From CAYRUP01 sp964578975 (GTDB taxonomy: Bacteria; Pseudomonadota; Gammaproteobacteria; DSM-16500): DNA of 16,554 nt. The position numbers and the translations under genes are program-made. Below, piece after piece: positions 6,619-13,307 of this stretch; the first letter of the stretch is position 1; each line of letters opens with the position of its first letter. Under the pieces are notes generated by a model. The model did no database searches. It had not been told where the DNA came from and worked only from the letters and a program-made list of their open reading frames with translations. The stretch is from assembly GCA_964578975.1 (NCBI GenBank), contig CAZOFA010000051.1, forward strand, positions 1 to 16,554, written 5' to 3'.

Positions 6619-8523
6619 CTAAGGTCGTTTAAACTGATTAGTTGACGCCGTTGTTGAATCAACCCAGGTTAAAAATTTATTTTGATGTTGAGCCGATTTT
6701 ATAATTTTTGAATCTTCTTTTTTACCGTGCTGATATGCAATCAAAAGTGCAATAGCAAATAGTGCAAGGCATAATCCATTTTCAGTGATAGCTAATAACA
6801 ACAAACTGATTCCAGCGTAAAGGGCGTCCCACTTGGATTCTTTATTATCTTTGTACCGTTTAAAAAAGCTACCGTGAATTAATAAACTCTGAGTGAGTTG
6901 AACATTTCCTTCTATATCCGCTGTGACATCATGCCAATAAGCCCCATCTGAATCTGTTAAATTCGCTTTTATTGCATTGACTTGATGTAACGCTTGCATG
7001 CTTTTAGTGTTTCGCCAGTTATCAAAAAATGCTTTTGCTTCTTGTTCATGAATTTTGTTTACAAAACCGATTGTTTCAAAAGAGCATATGTCATTGGCTG
7101 AAAAAGCTCGCACGACTGCAGCGGCAACTTTTGTACTCGTGTAATTGATCATTAAATTATGACTGATCATACCCCATTCTTTATTAATAAATCCTAATGT
7201 AATAGCATGCCCGCGACTCGTTAAACGAAGGCTAACAGGATAAGCAACATCGAAGTGGGCTATGAATGTTTTAAAATAACTTATCGTCAAATCTTTTTGT
7301 GTGTAAATACCAGAAAAATGCCCTATTTCTACGATGCCACCCTGTTTTTCAAGGATCACTGGCATGATAAAGGGTAAGGTAAATTTTGTTTGTTGATATC
7401 CCGCTACGAGCTTTTTGCTTGTCCATGCGTTATGTAGTTCAGGGTTTTGCGCAATATCCACTGCCTGATTAAAAATAGGAATTTCTAACAATCGTTTTTC
7501 AGTAAAGAGCAGATGTTTTTCAACGTATTCATCGATTTTTTTACTTATTTCTGTTTTAGGTGAGAATTGATTGGTTCGGAAAGTTTTTTTCGCCGCTCGT
7601 AACAGATCATGGCGTTTAAGCTCTGTTTTGAAAATTTTTACCAATAATTCATCTGAAAAAATATCATTGATCAACTTCATTCGTGTATTAAAATGATAGA
7701 TAGACGCTGGGTCAAATTCCTGAGTTTGTATCGCGCAAAGGCCGAGATCAGCGATACCCGAACACACACCGCCAAGAATTGAAGTGGGATCATATCCCTG
7801 TGCGAGCATCAAGGGGATAATTCCAACATTATCAACTTGCTTTTTTCTGTGCGGCAACAAATACACCGTTTTCACATGCGCAACATCACTCGGTGTTTTT
7901 TTCTTATTGTCAGCGAGAAATGGATTTGCACCCGCATTGAGTAAGTGGTTAACAATTTTAACATGTCCTTTTTTCGCCGCGATATAAAGAGGAGTTCTGC
8001 CCGAATGAGTGGGATGATTGATGTCGACCTGTTTATTGTGAAGTAATTTATTAACAATGCGTAGACGACCTCGCGCCGTTGCTATATACAATGCTGTCTC
8101 ACCCTTCTTTGTGGTAATTTCAGCATCCGCACCACGCGCCATTAACAGAGACACACATTGCAAGTGACCAAAATACGCCGCACTACTCAGCGGTGTATAA
8201 CCCAACTTATTTTTAAGATCTTTATTCGTATGTTCAAATTCAAGCAACATACTTGCCATGTCGAGATTACCTTGTTTTGCCGCTTGATGTAATGCTGATG
8301 CATAATGCGTAAGCGCTAAATTTGGATCGACACCGACTCTAATCAGAAGCCGCATCATGCGAATATTATTTTCGTTTGCAGCAATGTTAAAAAGAAGATT
8401 AATATTATCTTGATTTAATTTTTGTTTTTCCCACGGACGTAATTTCTGAAGAATGTCAGGATATATATTTTCTCTAATAACTTGCTGTTCATATTTATAA
8501 ATTTTGGAGTGACTTCTTTGCAT
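6619..8523 (-). CDS. Ankyrin-repeat protein with papain/YopT-like Cys-His domain and C-terminal membrane hairpin
   Basis: A 634-aa protein. Residues 40-210 hold five ankyrin repeats: a degenerate one at 40-70, then 75-105, 108-138 (T-P-L-S-S-A-A-Y-F-G-H-L), 140-172 and 174-206 (T-P-L-Y-I-A-A-K-K-G-H), plus a partial T-P-S-D-V-A cap. Residues 235-480 form a separate domain. It has I-L-G-G-V-C-S-G-I-A with Cys254 and S-R-G-H-A-I-T-L with His439, followed by W450 and Asn456. The order and surroundings resemble the G-x-C-x-G-x-(S/A) and G-H-A-(V/I) motifs of C58/YopT-like cysteine proteases. Two hydrophobic helices (about 566-581 and 583-597) flank a short turn near the C-terminus. The ATG at 8521-8523 is the only in-frame start before an upstream stop and has no strong Shine-Dalgarno. 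Ankyrin plus papain-like plus membrane anchor suits a type IV effector acting in a eukaryotic host. The ankyrin call is firm; the protease is a hypothesis. Confidence 0.85.
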   Translation of the reverse strand: MQRSHSKIYKYEQQVIRENIYPDILQKLRPWEKQKLNQDNINLLFNIAANENNIRMMRLLIRVGVDPNLALTHYASALHQAAKQGNLDMASMLLEFEHTNKDLKNKLGYTPLSSAAYFGHLQCVSLLMARGADAEITTKKGETALYIATARGRLRIVNKLLHNKQVDINHPTHSGRTPLYIAAKKGHVKIVNHLLNAGANPFLADNKKKTPSDVAHVKTVYLLPHRKKQVDNVGIIPLMLAQGYDPTSILGGVCSGIADLGLCAIQTQEFDPASIYHFNTRMKLINDIFSDELLVKIFKTELKRHDLLRAAKKTFRTNQFSPKTEISKKIDEYVEKHLLFTEKRLLEIPIFNQAVDIAQNPELHNAWTSKKLVAGYQQTKFTLPFIMPVILEKQGGIVEIGHFSGIYTQKDLTISYFKTFIAHFDVAYPVSLRLTSRGHAITLGFINKEWGMISHNLMINYTSTKVAAAVVRAFSANDICSFETIGFVNKIHEQEAKAFFDNWRNTKSMQALHQVNAIKANLTDSDGAYWHDVTADIEGNVQLTQSLLIHGSFFKRYKDNKESKWDALYAGISLLLLAITENGLCLALFAIALLIAYQHGKKEDSKIIKSAQHQNKFLTWVDSTTASTNQFKRP

Positions 8524-8685
8524 GCATCGAAGTATCGCACATTATTATTGAATTGATAACACCTGCGGCTAAGGCTAAATCCTTTTGCAAGATAACAAAC
8601 CAAAATCCAATCAAACATCATTCACATCCAATACCCATGCATTCTCATCACTTACCTCGTCGAGCAAAATAATAAGGATTGCATT

Positions 8686-8709
8686 CAAGGGGTCATATAT
8701 GACCCCTTG
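8686..8709. terminator. 24-bp perfect palindrome, likely terminator
   Basis: The half-site CAAGGGGTCATA is followed by its exact reverse complement. It lies 9 nt downstream of the stop of the minus-strand secreted-protein gene. The plus-strand side is followed by TTTTCTTCTTT, which appears as an A-rich 5' flank on the minus strand. It would insulate the downstream ankyrin gene. The GGGTCA core also recurs in the hairpin at 13898-13945, so a dispersed palindrome is an alternative. Confidence 0.5.
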
Positions 8710-8718
8710 TTTTCTTCT

Positions 8719-9144
8719 TTATTTCTGCCTATAGGGTAGTGAGAATCCTGTGATAGGTGGTAAATGATCATAAGCCGGTGTCGCTGCTGCACCACTTTCT
8801 GTTTGATCACTGGAAAAATAGATGCATATCCAATGATCATTCAAAGCGGCAGGACCTATAGGTGCCTGCAGTAATGATAATGTTTTACTTGCTATACTTT
8901 TAGCTTCGCTTGCGTCAGCCGCTTTGTCGACTGGAATATAAAAAGTCCATGGTTCATTAGTACTGAAAGTATTTGAGATGACACCCGCGCTCCATTCATT
9001 CCATGACGGTGGATTTTTTTGTATATCAATGATACCCACACTTTGTATGACAGATATATCCGGACATTTTTCTGGCTTCACTTGTGCAAAGCTCACGGTC
9101 ACCAAAAAAAAAGAAAGTGAAAATATTTTAAAAGTTTTTCTCAT
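8719..9144 (-). CDS. Small secreted protein, DUF4949/Hbp-like
   Basis: A 141-aa exported protein. The signal peptide covers residues 1-20 (R-K-T-F-K, hydrophobic S-L-S-F-F-L-V-T-V, S-F-A cleavage). The mature part begins Q-V-K-P-E-K-C-P and carries Cys27 and Cys107, probably one disulfide, with Trp-rich segments at 48-51 and 66-70 (P-W-T-F-Y-I) and H-W-I-C-I-Y at 104-109. The layout of a CP motif, then an S-V-G-I segment, a W-T-F strand and a late W-x-C, recalls the Legionella/Coxiella DUF4949 family, members of which are annotated as hemin-binding protein Hbp. This is from memory of the pattern, not a search. It is monocistronic: SD-like AGGAAT before the ATG and a palindrome just after the stop. 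Confidence 0.6.
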   Translation of the reverse strand: MRKTFKIFSLSFFLVTVSFAQVKPEKCPDISVIQSVGIIDIQKNPPSWNEWSAGVISNTFSTNEPWTFYIPVDKAADASEAKSIASKTLSLLQAPIGPAALNDHWICIYFSSDQTESGAAATPAYDHLPPITGFSLPYRQK

Positions 9145-9317
9145 ATTTGAAATTCCTGTGGTTGTTAGTTTAAAACTGCTTGATGATATAAAAGCATTAC
9201 TAAAAGATCATCAAAAAAATTCTGCAATATTGCATAAGCGGACATTTCAGTTTACCTTAAAGGCCTATTAAATCGACAAAACCACGGACAAAAACAAAAA
9301 TATAAGCGGGGAGTGTA

Positions 9318-10112
9318 ATGAAGATTAAAGTAAATAGAGAAACTGTAGGCAAGTGTTTTTCAGGACATGTTTACTTCTATGCATGGAGTGAATGTGAGGA
9401 TGACTATTATTCTTTGGCCGGCGGAAAAACATATGCGATAAAGTTTGATTTTTATGACACGAATAAAAAAGTCATACAAGTTGTTGACGGTCCGGATAGT
9501 TATGTTGAAGATCATAATTCCGTGATTTTAACGAGTGAACAAAGATTTGAGGATTTTTGCTTTTCGATCATCGTATCTTCGTTTAATCAAGGATCTTCTT
9601 TTGATAGCATTAATAAAAATTGTGTTAATTCTGTTTTGTTCGCGTTAGAACAAGCAAATATACATCTCACACTTGATGAAGGAATTAAATGTAAACATCT
9701 CATCGGTTTTTTTTGTTGCCCCTCACGCATCATCACTCCGCGTGAATTAATTTTATTGCTTAAAGATCAAAATAATGATCGACCATTACTAAAACAGAAT
9801 ACCCATATTACCGAAAAAACCGCTTTGCTTGCTGCTGATGAGCACAAGGTGGTTGGCAGATTAGAGGAGGGTGCAATTAAATATGAAAGACTTGCAACAG
9901 GTTGCGCTCTAGTTTCTTTGCCTCTTTGTTTTTCAACAATGAAGATTAACCCGGGCATTGCATTTTTTGCTTTGTGTGTTCCCTTGGCAGCTTCATTGTT
10001 TTTTCAAAGAAAAGCTTTGAGCAAAGCACAGGAGATTAAGCAAGAGTATGAAAATACCTATGGGGAAATGCCGCGTGCGCCACGTGGCTTTGGCATAAGA
10101 ATGTTGGACTAA
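9318..10112 (+). CDS. Orphan protein with permuted papain-like (His...Cys) pattern and membrane hairpin
   Basis: A 264-aa protein. The ATG is preceded by GGGGAG (9308-9313). Near the N-terminus C-F-S-G-H-V-Y-F-Y-A-W places His17 at the start of a strand, and about 85 residues later S-I-N-K-N-C-V-N-S-V-L-F-A-L places Cys102 at the start of a helix. This His-first, N-C-x-x-x-(V/L)-second order is seen in permuted NlpC/P60- and PPPDE-like papain folds, in which the Cys begins a helix ending in A-L. Residues 120-148 are rich in cysteine (C125, C133, C134). Residues 193-229 form two hydrophobic helices separated by K-I-N-P-G, so the C-terminal region probably inserts in a membrane. There is no signal peptide. 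An effector or lysis-type amidase is possible; catalysis is not shown. It is AT-rich like its neighbours. Confidence 0.7.
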   Translation: MKIKVNRETVGKCFSGHVYFYAWSECEDDYYSLAGGKTYAIKFDFYDTNKKVIQVVDGPDSYVEDHNSVILTSEQRFEDFCFSIIVSSFNQGSSFDSINKNCVNSVLFALEQANIHLTLDEGIKCKHLIGFFCCPSRIITPRELILLLKDQNNDRPLLKQNTHITEKTALLAADEHKVVGRLEEGAIKYERLATGCALVSLPLCFSTMKINPGIAFFALCVPLAASLFFQRKALSKAQEIKQEYENTYGEMPRAPRGFGIRMLD

Positions 10113-10117
10113 GCTTA

Positions 10118-10152
10118 TGGCGTAGGCTTTCAGCCCAACCAACTCGCCTACC
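10118..10152 (+). repeat. Degenerate copy of a GGCTTTnAGCCCAACC repeat
   Basis: The core GGCTTTCAGCCCAACCAACT lies a few bases after the stop of the 264-aa gene. The same core, in inverted orientation, is present at 11061-11095 (GGCTTTTAGCCCAACCTACT read on the minus strand). The two copies bracket the Rab-like gene. GTAGGTTGGGCT...AGCCCAAC-type palindromes are found as dispersed intergenic elements in several bacteria. Confidence 0.5.
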
Positions 10153-10229
10153 CCTTACTTTTCAATGGGTTGCAGCTGTTTTCGCTTTAAATTTAAGCAC
10201 GTGCTTGGTCATTATGAGTCACTTTATTA

Positions 10230-10238
10230 TGTTATAAT
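10230..10238 (+). promoter_or_regulatory. Extended -10 promoter of the Rab-like gene
   Basis: TGTTATAAT combines an extended -10 TGn with a perfect TATAAT (10233-10238), 50 bp before the ATG. There is no clear -35 hexamer at 16-18 nt, which is tolerated by extended -10 promoters. Confidence 0.5.
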
Positions 10239-10288
10239 TTATGGTAAGTGTGTGATTTAATCCAAATAGGATTGATTGGAGAAATGAT

Positions 10289-11041
10289 ATGAGCACATCA
10301 AGAAGCAACGAAAAACCTGAGCTTACATTTAAGGTATTGGTTGTAGGTATTCCTCATGGAAAAAGTGATAATGAAAAAATTGAACTTGAAACTTCTACTA
10401 CCATAGAGCTTCCGGATGCTGTTGTTAAGCTGGAACTTCACGATGTTGATGAAAAGAATTATAGAAATAAAGCTCAACAAAAATCTCTTTATTCAGGAAG
10501 TCATGCTGCAGTATTTATTTCCGATTCACCCGAGAAAAAAGATCAAAACATTCTAACTAGTCAGGCAATGGACGTATATGCGAGAGACATACCACATTTT
10601 GAATGTCCTTCCGTCGAAGGCTACCAAAAACTATTACCGCTAATAGCAACACAGCTTGTCACACAGGAGTTAGAAAAGAGAGCAGTAAGTGATTATAATA
10701 ATCTCATGGATAAACTTGAAAAGGAAGTAAATCAATCTAACAAGCAATCAACAAGTGGCAGCGCGTCACTTGAGTATAGCCAAAAAGAATTATTCTTGAA
10801 GCAGCTTAAAGAACAAACTTCTAAATTAGACAATTCTAAAAAATTAGCACTGACTATTGCTTTATTGAAAGAGCAGGCACAGCCAAAAAAACACAGCTTT
10901 TTAGATCGTTCTCCTTTATTAGTCACACATAGCTTATCTAGCATCTGTCAAACAGCATTGGACACTTTACCTCCACAGACAATGAAATGGGCTGAAGGCA
11001 TAAAGATAGAATCATCTGCTGTTAGGAAAAACAAAAAATAA
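10289..11041 (+). CDS. Protein with degenerate Rab/Ras-like G domain plus coiled-coil tail
   Basis: A 250-aa protein. GGAGA at 10278-10282 lies 6 nt before the ATG. Residues 12-126 follow the order of a small GTPase. First is a beta strand F-K-V-L-V-V-G with a P-loop-like G-I-P-H-G-K-S (20-26, one residue short of GxxxxGKS). Then comes V-K-L-E-L-H-D (46-52), equivalent to the strand ending in the DxxG Asp, followed by N-Y-R and L-Y-S-G-S-H-A-A-V-F-I-S-D (67-79), very like the Rab Y-Y-R-G-A-H-x-x-x-x-V-Y-D stretch. Finally F-E-C-P-S-V-E-G-Y (104-112) resembles the E-x-S-A-K G5 region. The DxxG Gly and an NKxD motif are absent and the switch I region is very short, so GTP hydrolysis is doubtful. 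Residues 125-200 are Lys/Glu/Gln-rich and probably coiled coil. A mimic of host Rab-family proteins is the working hypothesis. Confidence 0.7.
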   Translation: MSTSRSNEKPELTFKVLVVGIPHGKSDNEKIELETSTTIELPDAVVKLELHDVDEKNYRNKAQQKSLYSGSHAAVFISDSPEKKDQNILTSQAMDVYARDIPHFECPSVEGYQKLLPLIATQLVTQELEKRAVSDYNNLMDKLEKEVNQSNKQSTSGSASLEYSQKELFLKQLKEQTSKLDNSKKLALTIALLKEQAQPKKHSFLDRSPLLVTHSLSSICQTALDTLPPQTMKWAEGIKIESSAVRKNKK

Positions 11042-11060
11042 TCCATGCAATGTAATAGCA

Positions 11061-11095
11061 AGCAAGTAGGTTGGGCTAAAAGCCCAACGTAGGTG
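11061..11095 (-). repeat. Palindromic repeat overlapping the end of the EEP gene
   Basis: A perfect hairpin GTTGGGCT-AAA-AGCCCAAC (11070-11088) is flanked by GTAGG on both sides. It lies between convergent genes and could serve as a shared terminator, although no T-run follows. The minus-strand gene at 11076-12086 reads into it: the repeat encodes its last residues A-P-T-L-G-F and its TAG. An inverted, more degenerate copy is at 10118-10152. Confidence 0.6.
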
Positions 11096-12086
11096 CATCT
11101 CCCATCTGACTATTCTCTTGAGTTTTAAATGCTTTAAACAAGCTATATTCTTTAGTTAAACTGCTATAGAGGTAAGATTGATGCGCATTATATTTTAATT
11201 GTTTCTCATGCGCAGATAATAAAATACCATCAACCGTCACATGGGAAATTTGGGTATTATTTTTTGTGGCTGACGTTAAAATAATACTGTTGTGGTGAGT
11301 GATTTGATCAAACATACGATCTCGCCAGTGCTTAATCAAATACGGATTAAAATTAAAATCAGCGCAAAGAATAAAATTTTTTCCAGCGTAACGCACGAGT
11401 ACTTCATTGATTAATCCACAATAGATATTTCCTACCGTCGAAAGTTGATTTTTTTCTGTTACTTGCTCATCACCGCCAAATGGAAAATGTGCTAATGCAA
11501 AATAATGTTCGCGTTGATGCTGCGATAATTTCCAAATCTGAAAACGATTGGCTAATTTGGGAAAAATAGGCGATTGTTCAAAACCCTCGACATGCACTTT
11601 GCTCACTTGAAAGTTCCGGTCACACAACATGAATAATCCCCAATTTGGGAAATACTCCACATTGGGTTGATGAATGGAGTTATGTGCAATAAAACTTTTC
11701 ATCCACGGAAATTGTTTTAGCGCATCAATCAATTTATTCGTATGTTCAATTTGAATCGGGCCTTCACATAAGCCAATCGTTTGAATCGTTGGGTGATGAT
11801 AAAAAATTTCGGCAATGACATGAGCGATTTTGACTAAACGCTGTAAATATTGTTTATCAGTTTCTACAAAACCAAAACCATTGTTATAAGTGGTGGCTCC
11901 CTGATGGATACGCGCTCTTCCTTGCATCATCACATTCCAAAATAATGTATTTTGGTGCAGCACGGGATGATGATCCGACACCTTCGCAGAAATCACGTCA
12001 TTCCCGTTTAAACATGTAAGAAATGTTGGATTGAGCATTCCATTTTTTTCGACCGAGTACTTTTTCTGAAATAATCGAGCATACAT
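11076..12086 (-). CDS. Endonuclease/exonuclease/phosphatase (EEP) family protein with N-terminal SDHxPV motif
   Basis: A 336-aa protein with the metal-dependent EEP motif set. There is Asn51 in L-F-W-N-V-M, Glu108 in G-L-C-E-G-P, N-W-G-L-F-M-L (148-154), His200 in A-H-F-P-F-G-G, Asp243/Asn245 in A-D-F-N-F-N-P and V-D-G-I-L (285-289). The S-D-H-H-P-V motif that normally ends EEP proteins (general-base His) is instead at residues 37-42, just before the Asn strand, and none follows V-D-G-I-L. The order therefore looks circularly permuted. The domain could be a phosphodiesterase, an inositol or phospholipid phosphatase, or a nuclease; no signal peptide is seen. The ATG has AGGAGA (12093-12098 complement) at 6 nt. 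The final residues and stop fall inside a palindromic repeat, so the native C-terminus may have been replaced. EEP membership is fairly firm; substrate is unknown. Confidence 0.78.
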   Translation of the reverse strand: MYARLFQKKYSVEKNGMLNPTFLTCLNGNDVISAKVSDHHPVLHQNTLFWNVMMQGRARIHQGATTYNNGFGFVETDKQYLQRLVKIAHVIAEIFYHHPTIQTIGLCEGPIQIEHTNKLIDALKQFPWMKSFIAHNSIHQPNVEYFPNWGLFMLCDRNFQVSKVHVEGFEQSPIFPKLANRFQIWKLSQHQREHYFALAHFPFGGDEQVTEKNQLSTVGNIYCGLINEVLVRYAGKNFILCADFNFNPYLIKHWRDRMFDQITHHNSIILTSATKNNTQISHVTVDGILLSAHEKQLKYNAHQSYLYSSLTKEYSLFKAFKTQENSQMGDAPTLGF

Positions 12087-12199
12087 ATGAATCTCCTTAT
12101 TTGATTTATTGAGGAACCAGAATGCGGTAAGGAGATAGATAAGTTAAATCGATTGAATTGATCCTAACGATAAGAATTATTTATGATTGAATTTTTTTA

Positions 12200-12229
12200 T
12201 TGATAATCATTCCTTATTAATAGTAAAAT
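12200..12229 (+). promoter_or_regulatory. Sigma70-type promoter of oxyR
   Basis: TTGATA (12200-12205), an 18-nt spacer and TAAAAT (12224-12229), with the GTG start 31 nt downstream. The -35 overlaps TGATAATCATT, which resembles half of a Fur box, but no second half is present. Confidence 0.4.
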
Positions 12230-12259
12230 TCATCACATTTTTACTGATGGTCATTTAAC

Positions 12260-13201
12260 GTGAATATTCGAGATTTGAAGTACCTTATTGCGGTTGCTGA
12301 ACATGGGCATTTTGGTCATGCCGCGGATGCCTGTTTTGTGAGTCAACCGGCGTTGAGCATGCAAATTAAAAAGTTAGAAGAGACGTTAGGGGTGCAATTA
12401 ATTGAACGCACAAATAAACGGGTATTTTTGACGGAAATCGGCACGCAAATTATGCAACAGGCACGCGATATAATTTATCGCGTTGAGATCATGCGCGAAT
12501 TGGCGCGGCAAGCAAAAGATCCTTTTAGCGGGGAAGTGCGCTTAGGCGTTATTCCAACGCTCGCGCCTTATTTATTGCCGCACATTATGCCTGGTTTAAC
12601 GCGGCAATTTCCAAATTTAAAAATTTTTTTACATGAAGCACAAACCGATTATTTAATTACGAAATTAAAACATGGCAAACTCGATGCTGCATTATTCGCT
12701 TTGCCCATCATCGATGAAGATTTTACGGCACTGCCTTTATTCGAAGAAGAATTGTTCTTAGCAACACCGTTCAATCATCCTTTTTCAAAACGTAAGTCGA
12801 TTAACCATGCACACTTAGCGAATAAAACACTGCTTTTATTGGAAGATGGTCATTGTTTACGAGACCAGGTGTTATCATTATGTCACACAGTGAATGCATC
12901 CGCTGATAAAAGTTTCCAAGCGACGAGCCTCGAAACACTCAGGCACATGGTCGCGTCGAATGCGGGCATTACCCTCATACCGAAGTTAGCCTGTCGAACA
13001 AACGATAGTGTTTGCTATCTTCCGTTCAGTTCTCCGAAGCCAACCCGCATCGTCGGGTTAATATGGCGACCTTCTTCGGCGAAGAAAGTGTTGTTAGAGA
13101 ATATGGTGGTGCATATAAGGAAGTTATTGGCGAAACAAAAAATTGTTAAAATTATTAATACGTCGATTTTATGTCAGAGAAATTTGTCGGGTAGGTTATG
13201 A
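12260..13201 (+). CDS. oxyR: OxyR, peroxide-sensing LysR-family regulator
   Basis: Peroxide-responsive transcription factor that activates catalase, alkyl hydroperoxide reductase and related genes when oxidised. The first residues M-N-I-R-D-L-K-Y-L and the helix-turn-helix (A-A-D-A-C-F-V-S-Q-P-A-L-S) match E. coli OxyR closely. L-G-V-I-P-T-L-A-P-Y-L-L-P-H opens the sensor domain. Both redox cysteines are present at the E. coli positions, Cys199 in E-D-G-H-C-L-R-D-Q and Cys208 in L-C-H-T, followed by A-T-S-L-E-T-L-R-H-M-V-A. The start is GTG at 12260, which gives the conserved MNIRDL N-terminus. The C-terminus extends somewhat past E. coli OxyR (313 vs 305 aa) with a Lys/Ile-rich tail. It is divergent from the EEP gene, 173 bp apart. 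No classical OxyR target lies next to it in this window. Confidence 0.95.
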   Translation: MNIRDLKYLIAVAEHGHFGHAADACFVSQPALSMQIKKLEETLGVQLIERTNKRVFLTEIGTQIMQQARDIIYRVEIMRELARQAKDPFSGEVRLGVIPTLAPYLLPHIMPGLTRQFPNLKIFLHEAQTDYLITKLKHGKLDAALFALPIIDEDFTALPLFEEELFLATPFNHPFSKRKSINHAHLANKTLLLLEDGHCLRDQVLSLCHTVNASADKSFQATSLETLRHMVASNAGITLIPKLACRTNDSVCYLPFSSPKPTRIVGLIWRPSSAKKVLLENMVVHIRKLLAKQKIVKIINTSILCQRNLSGRL

Positions 13202-13213
13202 AAATTAGAATTA

Positions 13214-13241
13214 TTGAAAGTGCAATTGTGTATACTATAGA
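13214..13241 (+). promoter_or_regulatory. Promoter upstream of the HD-domain gene
   Basis: TTGAAA (13214-13219), a 16-nt spacer and TATAGA (13236-13241), 66 bp before the chosen ATG. The promoter and leader are enclosed by inverted arms AAAGTGCAA (13217-13225) and TTGCACTTT (13266-13274), which may form a leader hairpin or be part of the repeat at 13253-13271. Confidence 0.45.
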
Positions 13242-13252
13242 CGATGTGAAAA

Positions 13253-13271
13253 ATGAGACGTAACCTTGCAC
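13253..13271 (+). repeat. Left direct repeat flanking the HD gene
   Basis: ATGAGACGTAACCTTGCAC. It is nearly identical to ATGAGACGTGACCCTTGCAC at 13931-13950, with one substitution and one extra C. The two copies lie about 680 bp apart, on either side of the HD-domain gene, in the same orientation. Confidence 0.7.
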
Positions 13272-13307
13272 TTTACATGCCATACCAAAAATGAATTAGG
13301 AGAGAGT

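Noticed and set aside
8415..8621. 68-codon minus-strand frame overlapping the start of the ankyrin gene
   Set aside because: Overlaps the ankyrin ORF in another frame, has no ribosome site or family and reads as a shadow.
8978..9271. 97-codon plus-strand frame overlapping the DUF4949-like gene start
   Set aside because: Mostly antisense to the secreted-protein gene. The last 35 codons look protein-like (L-L-D-D-I-K-A-L-L-K), but there is no start, ribosome site or known family, so it is at most a remnant.
12195..12215. Fur box in the oxyR promoter
   Set aside because: TGATAATCATT matches only one half; the expected second ATTATC half is absent.
13266..13307. TTG start extending the HD protein by 14 residues
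   Set aside because: TTG with no Shine-Dalgarno and lying in a repeat; ATG 13308 has AGGAG at 5 nt.
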